This document shows, piece by piece, positions 11,257 to 22,989 of a stretch of DNA of 64,000 nucleotides. Source of the DNA: Siphonodentalium dalli (lineage: Eukaryota; Mollusca; Scaphopoda; Gadilida; Siphonodentaliidae); contig CP136063.1 of NCBI GenBank assembly GCA_032622095.1, forward strand, positions 31,870,987 through 31,934,986, read 5' to 3'. Position 1 is the stretch's first letter. Every line of letters starts with the position of its first letter. Below the pieces are notes generated by a model. The model had not been told where the DNA came from. It saw nothing but the letters and a program-made list of their open reading frames with translations, and did no database searches. The translations under genes were made by a program, and so were the position numbers.

Positions 11257-12099
11257 TTAAAGATGGTTTATCTCTTTAAAAAACAAATTTGAAATAGTTG
11301 CGTGGGTATAAAATAATGAATATGAACTGAAGACCCATGTCCGGAAAAGCTTCTATCAATTAATATTGATTTTATTTCGATTATTTAATCGGGACCGTTT
11401 ATGTGTCTATTTTTAGAACAGACCATTCGGATGATACCATATTGCGATATAGAGCATTAGTGGTCTAGCAGCCAAGTACTGAATTTTGGTCTAACAGAAA
11501 ATTCTCTTTTAAAGTTTTGTTCTCGGCTGATAATTCATTAGTAGGATCTCGGCGACTGTTTTCCGGTTGATGTGGACTTGTAACCCTTGGGGAAATTGAA
11601 ATACAGACCGAGATATACAACATTTTTTTTACGAATTTTGGTACTCAGCGGCCATCTTGAATAAAAAAAGTTCCCCAAAGGTTACACATCCACATCAACC
11701 GAGATATCAATAAAGATACCCCAGTGATAAATTATCAACAGAGGAATTGTGTGTCATACCCCAGTTCTGCTGGACTATAGGCTGTTCCTATGGCTACGTG
11801 ACGAACGTCATATGTCCCAGATTGATTGGTTGTATTGTTTTATTCCATAGTTATAAGCGATAATGAGTATAATTAACGTTTATTTCTGACAAAATTACAC
11901 AATAAAATTTCTGCTTTCTGTTAACAGTAACCACTATTGTTCGCTAGCTAAACAACCACAACTTTTTGGACCATATTAAAAAAAAAAATTATATTAATCG
12001 ATAGGAGCATTTTCGGACATGAGTCTTCGATTCAAATCTAATATTTTATACCCCGGTAACTATATAATACATGTTTACAAAGAGATAATCCACCTTTAA
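11257..12099 (+). mobile_element. TTAA-type MITE carrying a nested insertion
   Basis: The left end TTAAAGATGG...TCTCTTT and the right end AAAGAGATAATCCACCTTTAA are both present. The interior is split after GCGATATAGAGCA by a 320-bp element (11458-11777), after which GGCTGTTCC resumes. Without the insertion the MITE would be about 520 bp, as in the other copies. Confidence 0.88.
11458..11777. mobile_element. Small non-autonomous Academ-like element nested in a MITE
   Basis: The left end TAGTGGTCTAGCAGCCAAGT and the inverted right end TAGTCCAGCAGAACTGGGG resemble the TAGTCCAGCGG termini of the 5474-bp Academ-type transposons. Further inside, GAATTTTGG, GCTGATAATTCAT, TTGATGTGGAC and TTCAAGATGGCCGC follow in the same order as in the large element. 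There is no ORF. It is probably a non-autonomous relative of a different subfamily, since divergence is substantial. I cannot define a clear target duplication. Confidence 0.65.
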
Positions 12100-12385
12100 T
12101 GGATGTAGTCGTTCAGCCACATAGGTTTACCGTTACCAAACCGACGAATGAATTATGAGTTGTATATTTTGAAAGCTCAATCAATACCCGTTCCAACGGT
12201 GTATGATAGACTTTGTAAAACGGTAGCTTTATATCAATAAACATGAAAGTATACAATCTTGTTTTTTACATAGAAATGTTACGCCATAGCATTTCGAAGG
12301 TATTTGGGGTTCGAAATTGTTTACAGTTTTTGCTGTTCGATTTCTGTAAAATACTTCATTTCTGGTCGTATATGTGAGTCAAAAC
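12100..12385. other. AT-rich spacer, nothing recognised
   Basis: No ORF, repeat or terminal structure was found here other than the 8-bp GTCAAAAC at 12378-12385, which is the left target duplication of the next element. The stretch from 12110 weakly resembles text seen near zinc-finger locus 1 (GGTAACA, GTTCAGCCACATAGG). Confidence 0.4.
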
Positions 12386-13491
12386 CATGGATGTGGCTAG
12401 AGGGTCTCCGTTGGGGGTGTCCACCTTGGGAAATTACAACTGCACCCCCCTTGAGTCGGAATCACACCAACACAACGTTTTTACATAATTCCATTTGCAC
12501 CCCCCCCCCTTGTACCTCATGCTCAGGTCTAATTTCCTATATATTCATAAGCCATGCTTCTTTGTTCCCAGTATGAGAACATTAAAATATTTTAACCTGA
12601 AAATTGCCCAAAAAAAAAAACAACTAGTGGTCTAATTCCAGACAAATGCACACAGCTACCGACAACAGACCAGGAAACATCGGGCTGACCATGGTTGTTC
12701 GGCCCGGTGTGAGAAAATTTTGAAAACTATACATGAAAATCGCAAATCCTAGCATCTAGACTGGCCTCAACTGAAGCTTTCCTAGTGTTGGAAATGTCAA
12801 ACCTCATGCTCCCCCTCAGGTTTGGAAAATTCTTCAACTGATGACCATTTATGTCTACAAGTTTCAACAAATGTAGTAAAATATTGTTTTGCTAAACTAA
12901 TTAGCAGTTTTGTATTGGCCATGTGGATGGGGCAATGACACACCGGTTCGACCATGGTTCGTCCCGGTGTGCGAAATTTTTTTAATCTGAACAAGAAAAT
13001 CGCAAAATCCTAACATCTAGACTAGCCTCAAGCCTTCCTACTGTTGGAAATTTCAAACCCTACACCCCCACTTAGGTTGGAAAATTTCCAACTGATGACA
13101 ATTCCAATGACAATGTTGACCAATTGTATGACAATATTGTTTTCTTAAATTAACTAGAAGTTTTTGACTGGCCACGGGGGAGGGACCAGGACACAAGCTT
13201 TCCAAGTGTTGGAAATTTCCAACCTGTCAACCCCCTAAGGTTGGAAAATTTCCAACTGATGACCATTTCTGTCAACATTTTTGACCAAAAATAGGAACAT
13301 ATGCAAATATGGTCGAAAAACAATAAATTCCCCCCAATAAATTGTTCTTTAATCAAACTACAAGAACATTTTCAACCTATTGTTGGTGTGAAATTTCGTT
13401 GTGGCAGGTATGAAATTTCCAACTATTGAAAATATAGCTCTCTGCTGGGGTGTGAGACACCCCCCCACACCCCCCTCTAGCCACATCCCTG
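12386..13491. mobile_element. Non-autonomous hAT-type transposon (1106 bp)
   Basis: The left end reads CATGGATGTGGCTAGAGGG; the right end, inverted, reads CAGGGATGTGGCTAGAGGG (one mismatch). The element is flanked on both sides by the 8-bp direct repeat GTCAAAAC (12378-12385 and 13492-13499). Eight-base duplications and CAGGG-type termini are hallmarks of the hAT superfamily. The interior holds C-rich tracts and repeated TTGGAAATTTCCAAC palindromes and no transposase, so it depends on an enzyme supplied in trans. Confidence 0.87.
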
Positions 13492-13683
13492 GTCAAAACT
13501 ATCAATGGTATAAGATAATATAGAATAGGTGATGGCGAATGACCAACCTAAGAGTAAACGTGTCCATATGTAATCAAATAAACATGAGTTTGTCCACTGA
13601 TCTATTTCCACAAGAACGTTTGGTAATGAAGTCACGCCACACGCGCTCCAAAAACTACGGAACGCCAGAGTAACAGCAATATA

Positions 13684-14026
13684 ATGGATACCGGTATCGA
13701 ATCGGATTGGGAAGATGGTTTAGATGCTGATTTATATACACCAGTCAAGAAAAAGAGAAAAATTGAGGACACCAATGCATGAATGCATTATACATTACAC
13801 AAGTTATCCAAGTGATCAAAAGAATATAACACGACCTAAAGACGTAGAATCTTGGCAGACTCTGATTTCGGCAGCTCAGACGCGAAACTATGAACCAGTG
13901 TTGTCAAAAGTTTTGAGCGATGGTAATGTACAAACAGACGTTCAATATCATCGAAAATGTCGGCAACGCTTTATTTTGAAAAAAGATCTTGAGCGGTTGC
14001 AGAAAAGTAATGGATGGTCTGTTTAG
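13684..14026 (+). pseudogene. N-terminal fragment of an Academ-like transposase
   Basis: The ATG at 13684 opens MDTGIESDWEDG and a basic KKKRKIED segment that looks like a nuclear-localisation signal. A frameshift near 13775 moves the similarity to another frame, which continues to 14026 (ARPKDVESWQT-like text, then VQYHRKCRQRF). The spacing of the small-residue helix and the final YHRKC matches the N-terminus of the transposase at 31400 (KVHFHRNCIARYT), so I assign it to the same broad family. The rest of the protein is missing here; related C-terminal pieces lie in the palindrome at 16056-21616. Confidence 0.55.
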
Positions 14027-14490
14027 AGAGCGAGCATGTTATTACGTAGTCGCTATCGACCGATTGATTCTCACATCGACACGACATCAACAGCCCCTTG
14101 ATATAAGGGTCTGGACTTCAAGCTCCTCGCTCGGGTGCAATCTGTGAGTATACCAGGTATTGATGGACCTTTTATACATCGGTAACAGACAGGGCTATCT
14201 GTTCAGAGAACTATGATAGTATGACGTAGCGAATCGACCACGGAATTTTCAAATCGACTATACACACCACCAGCCTCGTGATAAAAGTGTCTGGACTTCA
14301 AGCTTCTCCCCCTCGTGTAGTATGTGGGTGTCTTAGCAATATCAGTATTGCTGACCCTCTTATATATCTCGAACAGACAGTGTTGTCTGTTCAGAGAGCT
14401 AATATAATTTGACGTAGCGAATTGACCAACATATATAATTTTCACATCGACGCCGCAGCATCAGGCTCGTGGTAGAACGGTCACATGTCG
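14027..14490 (+). repeat. Diverged tandem repeat of about 190 bp
   Basis: Units contain, in order, GTCTGGACTTCAAGCT, a GTGGGTGT/GTGAGTAT segment, ACAGACAG, CTGTTCAGAGA and GACGTAGCGAAT. About two and a half copies are visible. No coding potential is seen. Confidence 0.65.
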
Positions 14491-16055
14491 ATATATGAGT
14501 AAACATTTTGCATCTTGAAATACGCTATGTTAACCCGTGCTATTCTGAATGGTTTCTCCCATTGAGTTATAAAATCATACACTGGAACGATATATTATTC
14601 ATCTGGACGGATGTTCAAGTCTTCATCGAAACCGCAAAGGGAAAGCCAGAACAAATCCAGTCTTCCTAAGTTAACAGTAGCATCTGAGGAACTGCGGAAT
14701 GAATTAATAAAAACAGGAACAAAAACAAATACTGTGAATGGCTTTAAATTTGTTGGTATAAATTTTCGTGGTTCAGCCATTTATGACTTTTTCGTGAGTT
14801 CATAAATTCGTTATGTTCACCAACATCGTTATCATGTGTTCCATTATAACATTTTATTGAAATAAAGAATGCATTTTATTCATCATCTGTAGTTTGGTGG
14901 TCCGAAAATAATCAGGTGCCGAAATGTCCGAAGTGCCGAACAATCGTGTGCCGAATCGGCTAGGTGCGGAATCACAAACACGGGTGCCGAAACGTCCAGG
15001 TGCCGAAACGTGCAGCGTTCCAAAACGTTCAGCTGTATAATGGAAATTGATCTACAATGGGGATCCTTGATCATATGATGTGATTGTATCCTATGCATAT
15101 GCGCGAGACAAATCGACCCAATAAGTAACTGCACCTTCCTCACATATGCCAGAACACTGATTATGTATACAAGAATAATTTGAACCTAGAAGAGTGATCG
15201 AAATTGATGCGAAATGGTGTCTTTCTACAATCCTGCGAACCGCGCGACAGAGTAGAACGTTCCGCGAACACTTCAAATAATGTACGGTTGTTGAATTCTG
15301 CACTGTGCAACATACACATGCACCCGTGGCACTGCTGAAGTTTCTGGGGATCATTCACGCAGATATAAGTGGATATACTGTCACATATATAAACATGCTG
15401 CATAGGTTTATGACGTCATTGAATACTACTGACCGCAAAAGTGGCCAGTCGGTATATAAACTTTTTTCTGGATGGCCGCTTTGCGGCCAGTCGGTTGAAA
15501 GGGTTAAATGTGGACAAGTGACTTCCATTGCATGGGGTTTGTGATATGTTGATTGAACTGTCTTCGAGTGTCTTACTGTCACTTCTTGTGTCATGTTCGC
15601 CTTGACATTTTGTCAGATAAAAAATCAATGCAACATATCCCAAACCCTCCATGAGAGTGAGGGTGACTTGCCTATGTCATAATTTTCCTAAAAAGAAACA
15701 CACACAAGTGCCAACGGATGTTTAAGGAGATTAACATTGTTATATAGTATCTAGTCAATTTGGTAGTTTTTTTTTGTCATGAGACACCGATGGTAGACAA
15801 TGTCAATCACTGGCTGATTCGATTCAATTCGATGTCGATATCAGGAAGGAGATTCGATATCGAGATTAGATTCGACGCAAAATTCTCGATTCGCAGATCC
15901 CTACTGCAACCCCACCTTGTCTGAACTTCCCTTGCCCCTACATGTATACATGCTTGCTATACGCCATGGTAGACCTACAATTGTATTATATAGTATTATG
16001 CATGGCCTTCCTTGACGTATATCAGGCGTGTATAAATATAGGCATAGTAGTCCGA
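14491..16055. other. Non-coding spacer with short repeats
   Basis: A 64-codon open frame at 14611-14805 has no recognisable domain and I do not call it a gene. Around 14910-15030 the phrase GTGCCGAAACGTCC and variants recur five or six times. GGCCAGTCGGT occurs twice near 15440-15495. Otherwise I see nothing. Confidence 0.45.
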
Positions 16056-16184
16056 GAGCCTGCTGGGTTCTATTTGCACAATCGCGTACGAAAGGTTTGA
16101 TGACCCAGATTTGTTACACCCCAGGAACCTTCAAAGAAATCCGATTTCTTATGTTCCGCATTCCTGGTGTTTAGGGGCCAGAGA

Positions 16185-16680
16185 CCCCACAAAAAACCCA
16201 AAACTGACTTCTATTTGAACTTTTGAGTACAAAGCTGATTTTTACATTAATATTGCTCTAACCATCACTGATCAACAATACACAATTTCTGAAACGAAAT
16301 TCCCTGGCGTTTTTATTTCAGAAGGGGGTTTTTGAAAGTACCCCCCAAAACCCCAAAAATGACTTCTATTTGAACTTTCGAGTAAAAAGCTGATTTTTAT
16401 ATTAATGGTGCTTTGGTCATCACTGATGGAAAATATCCAATTTCTGAAACGAAATTCCCTGGCGTTTTCCTTTCAGAAGGGGGGTTTTGAAATTACCCAC
16501 AAAACCACGACAATGACTTCTGTTTGAATTTTCGAGGACAAAGATTATTTTTTTCCTGACATTATTTCCTGCTATATAACGCTGGTAATAAAAAAAACAC
16601 CCTCTAAGAAACGAAACTCCGTGGCGTTTCATTTAAGAAAGGGTGGTGTTGAAAATAGCTAAACCACCCCTCCCCATAAT
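16185..16680 (-). repeat. Tandem repeat of about 155 bp, left arm
   Basis: Three units share GACTTCTATTTGAACTTT, an AAAGCTGATTTTTA segment, GAAACGAAATTCCCTGGCGTT and a TTTCAGAAGGGGG segment. The mirror array is at about 21010-21510. Confidence 0.8.
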
Positions 16681-17374
16681 AGTTCTATTTGCACTCTCAT
16701 GCGCAAAATGTTTTTATCTCTTAAAATTTGCCCATTATCATCACTGGTCACAAACCAAGTGATAAGTAACTAAATCCCCCGGCGAATTCTTTAAAAGGGT
16801 GTAGACAACTATGAAACAATAAAAAATAATGTTACGGGTACGTTCACATGCTGGCAAATTTAACTACCAATTTTACATGTATTTCATCGCATAGGCTGTA
16901 TGGTGCTTGGTCAGAATCAATAGTGCAGTAATTCGTAGCATTTCACTTGTACTCATAAAAGCGATAACACAAAGGAAAAGATATAATATGTAATTTGAAA
17001 CTATGCTATATAACATGTAGCCGTCTGTTAGGAATTCCATAAAATCTTGACAGTCAATTTTGCCGGCTGTATGTGAACGTAGCCAATAATTATTTTTTTT
17101 TAATTTCATGTTGTTAAATTTGTTTTAATGGTCCCGCAACACACACTATGCATAATGTAGATATATACTGCCTATACTTCTCGCTTTTCACTGGTGTGTG
17201 AAACAATGTTTGCAAGTAATAGTCAACAAATTCCGATGGTTTAGATTTAAATCGACAAACTTTTCGGAGATCGGAATGACTTGTCCGATTTTTGGAAATT
17301 GCATGTAAACAAAAATAAAATGACACTGTCATGTAGTATAGTAGTATATGCTTGACTTCATAGTTATTCATCTA

Positions 17375-18736
17375 CTAACTCGTCGCAATCATCTGATCAT
17401 CATCATCATCATCGCTGTCTGCATTCATTGCGGCTTCGTCATCAGTACATTCGTCGCATCCATAGTTTTCTGGGACCACTGAGTGAGGCATTTGTGGTCC
17501 GCCAAACCACACGGCACGATAGCAACCGTCAAACAGATCCAAACCAAAACTCGGTTGTTTTGGGATATGATTGTTCGCAGCAGCATGCCACATACCAGCA
17601 ACAAACTTAGCTCTCTCTATTTTCTGGTCCACTACATCTTCGCATGGTGGAATGCTACTCCCCCTATGCCCTTCAAATTGGATAGAAGTTTACATTTGTT
17701 CTTAGGGCGGTAAGCTTTCTCAAATGTGGAAAATCGATGGTAAATAAGTGGAATCAGCTTACGTACACCACAAATGACGCACGTGCCGTATTCCAGAGCT
17801 TTGTACGACTCCGTTGACATCGTGTCCGTCGCAGGATCAAAGAAAGCAGCAATGAAGCTCATATCCCACACAAGCAGTTCGAATGGCCTCTTCTTTCCCT
17901 TCCTAGCAAATGCTTTGGTATATAATCACACCCTGTATATATATGCGTGGAAACCAGGCAACGCTGCACAATATTCCGGACCAATCGCAGATGCTATCGT
18001 CGAAACGTCTATAGTACATATCTTCGAGTATACCGCGCCCTGGTGTGCCGACCTCCATTCAGATACATGAAGTGACTCGATGAATGTGATGGAGTATGAT
18101 TTTCAAAATATCTGTATCACCTTTCTGTCAATCACGGTGTACACCCAACAGTAATAAAATTCACCATCAACTCCTTGATACACTTCTCGGTCAAAATGGC
18201 CAGATGATGTTCAGAATACCAGTCTCTGTCAAAGAACCGTGGGAGCTGTTACTTGAAGAAAGAAGATTTTAGTGCTTTGGGGATATATTTAGGTCGGGGC
18301 TAATCGGGATCTGAAATTACATATACGAGCAATCGTCCGCTCCTCTGCGATCTCATTCGCAGTCCTTGATAGATGACTCTTTAGTATGTGTCGATCGCTA
18401 TATCCACGCGTTTAGAAGGATGGGCGAGAACAGCATGAAATAACACACGAGACAATCCGCAATAAGTCAGTGACAGGTTTGGTGGAAGACAATTCTAGAG
18501 AAGGAAATTACCATCTTTGATATGAGTATCAATACCGTCTAGCTGCTCTTGATATGACGATACCATTGATTCCAGAATGAAAATAGTGAACTGTTGTCAG
18601 TATGATTAAAAGTTCCATCAGGCTTGCAAAGTGAGAGAGGAACGTGGGCAGCGAAGTTCCTTGATATATATCGCCACGACAAATAACTACAACGCAAGGC
18701 TTCGATGGATCGTAACAAAGGGGAGCAAAGCTGCAC
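17375..18736 (-). pseudogene. C-terminal half of Academ-like transposase, left palindrome arm
   Basis: Read on the minus strand from 18736, short open pieces appear in transposase order: RNFAAHVPLSLCKPDG, then, after several breaks, a segment with ASAIGPEYCAALPGFHAY near 17940-18000 and FARKGKKRPFELL near 17880-17920. Next is a 79-codon piece ending ...LKGIGGVAFHH (17632-17871), then 85 codons (17375-17632) with RAKFVAGMWHAA, WFGGPQMPHS and an acidic Asp-rich tail. The PGFHA...KGK region corresponds to the helix following the active site in XPG/FEN1-type nucleases, as in the intact-looking copies at 31-36 kb. Stops and frameshifts are numerous. Confidence 0.62.
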
Positions 18737-20290
18737 TTCTTGGTGCTGCTTTTGAAATGTCAGGTTTGAGTAAAACTAATTATGCCCAGCAGGAGCTGTC
18801 CAAAAGCCGAATTAGACGCGACAACGCAGATCTCAAGAAGTTGATTAAAACCATGCAGGCTAACGCGAATCCTTCACAATGCACTCACCAGATCTCATCA
18901 ACATCGACACTGGTAAGTGCTCCACGGCAGACGTCAGCACTTCCTTGCTCAATGTCAGTGACGTTGGTAAAGAGAAGCATGACACTTTTGATAATGATTA
19001 CGAAGAAAACCCAGGACGATTTGAGAGCACAGTCCACAAATCTAAACTCAAAACAGAAGATCAAATAATCCGATTATCAAGGAACTTCGCTGCACACGTG
19101 ACATGCTTGGGAGGATGGCGGTGATAGCAACAAAGCGCCAAGTTAATCTTGAATATCTCCTAGAATTTCCGTTCACATCCGTTGCTCTCTCACTTTGCAA
19201 GGCTGATGGAACTATGAATCACACTGACAATAGTTCACTATTTCCATTGCTGGAAGCAATGGTATCATCAGATCAAGAGCAGCTAGACGGTATCGATACT
19301 CATATCATAGATGGTAATTGTCTTCTTCATTGTCTTCCACCAAACCTGTCGCTGACTTATTGCGGATTGTCTCGTGTGTTACTACATGCTGTTCTCGCCC
19401 ATCCTTCTAAATGCGTGGATATAGTGTTCAACACATACGAAGAGCCATCTATCAAAGACTGCGAACGAGATAGCAGAGGAGCGGACGATTGATCGTATGT
19501 AATTTCACGTCCTGATTAGCTCCGACCTAAAGATATCCCCAAAGCACTAAATCTTCTTCCATCAAGCAACAGCTCCCGCGGTTCTTTGTCAGAGACTGGT
19601 ATTCTGAACATCATTGTTCGGAAAGGTGATCAGGCAGCACGTTGAACATTTGAAATGCACTCAGAGGCAGATACAAGAGTATATTTACACATGGTTGATG
19701 CTGACCGCTATATTCCTGGGGACAAAATTGTTGTGCGAGCGTCTGATACAGATATTTTGGTAATCATACTCCATCATATTCATCGAGTCACCGCAGCATT
19801 TGCTAGGAAGGGAAAGAAGAGGCGACGTGTTGGACACGATGTCTAAGGAGTCGTACGAAGCTCCGAAATACTACACGTGCATCATTTATGGAGCACGTAA
19901 GCTAATTTCCACGCAATTATCAATGGTTTTCCACGTTTGAGAAAGCCTATCGCCCTAAGAACAAATGTAAACTTCTATCCAATTTGAAGGGCATATAGCG
20001 GAATAGCATTCCACCACGCGAAGATGTAGTGGACCAGAAAATAGAGAGAGCTAAGTCTGTTGCTGGTAGGTGGCATGCTGCTGCGAACAATCATATCCCA
20101 AAACAACCGAATATAGGTTGGGAGCTGGTTGACGGTTGCTATAGTGTCGTGTTGTTTAGCTGACCACAAATTCCAGACTCAGTGGTCCCAGAAAACTCTG
20201 GATGGGATGAATGTACTGATGACGAAGCCGCAATGAATGCATACAGCGATGGTGATGGTGCAGATGATAGCGACGAGTTAGATGAATAAC
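18631..20290 (+). pseudogene. C-terminal half of Academ-like transposase, right palindrome arm plus loop
   Basis: The loop adds upstream sequence absent from the left arm: FEMSGLSKTNYAQQELSKS and PDLINIDTGK, the latter matching HPDGLINIDSGK of the transposase at 31400-34531. It continues as 129 codons (19103-19492) with SLCKADGTMNHTDN and CVDIVFNTYEEPSIKDCERD, equivalent to YLVFDRYITGSTKGSTR of the younger family. Then comes the acidic nuclease motif HSEADTRVYLH...ASDTDILVIIL (19655-19790). About 150 bp are deleted next; the tail to 20290 mirrors 17375-17632 but has stops. Non-functional. Confidence 0.65.
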
Positions 20291-21009
20291 TATGAAGTTA
20301 AGCATATAGTACATGACATTGTCATTTTATTTTTGTTTACATGTAATTTCCAAAAATCGGACAAATCATTCCGATCTCCGAAAAGTTTGTCGATTAAATC
20401 GATTTTATTTGAAAAGAAACCATCGGAATTTGTTGACTAATTACTTGCAAACATTGTTTCACACACCAGAAAAAGCGAGAATTATAGGCGGTATATAACT
20501 ACATTATGCATAGTGTGTGTTTCGGGACCATTAAAACAAATTTAACAACATGAAATTAAAAAAAACCCATTTAATTATAGGCTATACGTTCACATACAGC
20601 CGGCAAAATCGACTATCAAGTGTTCATGGAATTCCTAATAGACGGCTACATGTTATATATCATACAGTTTCAAATTACATATTATGTTTTTTCCTTTGTT
20701 TTATGGCTTTTATGAGTAAAAATGAAATGCTACGAATTACTGCACTGTTGATTCTGACCAAGCACCATACAGCCTATTGCGACGAAATTCATGTAAAATT
20801 GGTAGTTAAATTTGCCAGCGTGTGAACGTACCCGTAACATATTTTGTTTATTGTTTCATAATTGTCTACACCCCTTTTAATGAATTCGCCGGTGGATTTC
20901 GTTTCTTATCACTTGGTTTGTGACCAGTGGTGATAATGGATAATTTTTAAGAGATAAAAACATTTTACGCAAGAGAGTGCAAATATAACTATTATGGGGG
21001 AGGGGGTGG

Positions 21010-21510
21010 TTTGGTTAATTTCAACCCACCCCTTTCTTAAATGAAACGCCACAGAGTTTCGTTTCTTAGGGGGTGTTTTTTTATGACCAGCGTTATATAG
21101 CAGGAAAACATGTCGGGAAAAAAAATCAGCTTTGTCCTCGAAAATTCAAACAGAAGTCATTTTGTGGTTTTGTGGGTAATTTCAAAACCCCTCTTCTGAA
21201 AGGAAAACGCCAGGGAATTTCGTTTCAGAAATTGGGTATTTTTCATCAGTGATGACCAAAGCACAATCAATATAAAAATCAGCTTTGTACTCGAAAGTTC
21301 AAATATAAGTCATTTTTGGGGTTTTGGGGGGTACTTTCAAAAACCCCCTTCTGAAATAAAAACGCCAGGGAATTTCGTTTCAGAAATTGTGTATTGTTGA
21401 TCAGTGATGGTTAGAGCACTATTAATGTAAAAATCAGCTTTGTACTCAAAAGTTCAAATAGAAGTCAGTTTTGGGGTTTTTGTGGGGTCTCTGGCCCCTA
21501 AACGCCAGGA
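21010..21510 (+). repeat. Tandem repeat of about 155 bp, right arm
   Basis: Inverted counterpart of 16185-16680, with GCCAGGGAATTTCGTTTCAG recurring. It diverges from the left arm by scattered substitutions. Confidence 0.8.
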
Positions 21511-21616
21511 ATGCAGAACTTAAGAAATCGGATTTCTTTGAAGGTTCCTGGGGTGTAATAAATCTGGGGCATCAAACCTTTCGTACGCGATTGTGCAAAT
21601 AGAACCCAGCAGGCTC

Positions 21617-22033
21617 CCTGATTATAGCGCGTAAAGGCAGATATCGTGGGGCCTCAGCTGAGATATGTACAAGGACCCGTGATCAAGATGCGTATATACA
21701 TGTTTGAATACACATACATAGGCCTACACGCTCAACTTCCCGATTCCAAAGTAATGATGTACACTAAATACGGCATATATATTGTATTGTATGAATAACC
21801 ACCGTTTTATTAAAATTAGATTCTACTCTATTATAACACACTTATACATTATAATGTACCAAAACCTGACCATTTCTAATGAAGGAAACAAAGCCAGTGT
21901 AGGGCTATAGCCGTGTTTCAATTGCTGTGACCTTTGACCTCTGTTTTATTATTTGTTGTATGTATGCACTGTAAAAGCTTACAAGATACCAGAAGAAGCA
22001 TGTGTTTGTTAATTAAAACTCATTTATTGGTAA
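21617..22033. other. AT-rich spacer, nothing recognised
   Basis: No ORF, terminal repeat or RNA gene is seen between the palindrome and the start of segmental duplication copy B. Confidence 0.4.
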
Positions 22034-22479
22034 TATAATTTAATTATTGCCGATGAAACCCAATTTGGAATCACAATCGCTGGAGCCTGTAATTTGCTTA
22101 GCTAGATAATTTGAGCATTGGAATTATCTTTAACCCCAAAGGTCATCGGAGTTTCTCGGTGGTTGTGACCTGATTATTTGACCTTGTGATACTAAATTAT
22201 ATTCTGGTATTTCATATCACAATCCAGACCCAAAATGTCCAATATATAGTTGGCAGAGGCAGATAACCTAACCATACCCCCAATATTTTGCCTAAGGGTA
22301 GTCGTCAGGGTGTCGTGTTCTTCATGACCCATGTTCTCACAATAAGCTACCGAATTGAACTGGCTATCATGCTTTTTTTTTATCTTCTAAAGACATTCAG
22401 CTTTGAGGAAAAAAGAATTTGTCCGTCAGTTTGGTAACAACACCTCAAATTTCACCTATGTGGCTGAACGACTAATGTA

Positions 22480-22592
22480 TAATTAATCGATATAAGGATT
22501 TCCGGACTGGAGTTTTTTTTACTCAGATCTAATATTTTATATCCCGGTAACTATATAATACATGTTTACAAAGAGATAATCCACCTTTTAAT
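22480..22592 (+). mobile_element. Fragment of TTAA-type MITE (3' end), duplicate copy
   Basis: Paralogue of 450-561, ending CCACCTTTTAA. It was already present before the segmental duplication. Confidence 0.72.
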
Positions 22593-22655
22593 AACCACGG
22601 TTTCCTATTCTTTGGTAACTGCATGGTTTCAGGCGGTCAGAAATGTTCTAGTAAT

Positions 22656-22766
22656 GCAGACACCTAATTGGTATTAGATATGCGGGAGAAACAATCCGTT
22701 TCGGGCCATCGGCCCCTGGTCTTGTTTCTCCCACATGTCCAATACCATGCACGTGGTGTCTATCTG
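22656..22766. repeat. Inverted repeat / hairpin upstream of zinc-finger locus 2
   Basis: Same hairpin as 623-730 with a few changes (CCCACAT for CCCGCAT and a four-base insertion near the outer arm). The core arms GGGAGAAACAA / TTGTTTCTCCC are unchanged. Confidence 0.68.
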
Positions 22767-22989
22767 TAACATAGACTATGTAAATTGTATTGTTCTATTC
22801 CGACCACCGCTGTTTAAAACCACTTTTTGAAGTGCCCCTTTCGGCGCTGACATATTATTTTATATGATGCGTGTGTTCAATGCAGGAGCGTTTTCTTTGG
22901 ACGCGAGTCTAATTGCATCGTCTTTCTGATAAACTTAACTCTTGCATTATATATTTTGTTAAATTCAGTGAATCAATTCTATTGATACA

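Larger units (their letters stand above)
16056..21616. repeat. 5.56-kb imperfect palindrome containing Academ-like transposase remains
   Basis: The left arm (16056 to about 18670) reads inverted in the right arm (about 19072 to 21616), starting with GAGCCTGCTGGGTTCTATTT at the outer edges. The loop is roughly 400 bp. The arms differ by many substitutions and by indels: the right arm lacks about 150 bp present at 17915-18075 and the left arm lacks about 80 bp present near 19097-19175. Each arm carries the C-terminal half of the same transposase gene, pointing away from the loop, and a 3' block of 155-bp repeats. It may be an inverted duplication of the 3' half of one transposon. No target duplication is evident. 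Confidence 0.8.

Noticed and set aside
14611..14805. 64-codon frame MFKSSSKPQRESQNKSS...
   Set aside because: It might be a degraded piece of the neighbouring transposase, but no motif supports that; left as unrecognised spacer.
15760..15900. Possible structured element around repeated GATTCGAT/TCGATATC text
   Set aside because: Short AT-rich self-complementary words occur by chance at this density; there is no extended stem.
16056..21616. Palindrome as two intact convergent or divergent genes
   Set aside because: Every open segment is short, out of frame with its neighbour and matched to one degraded transposase.
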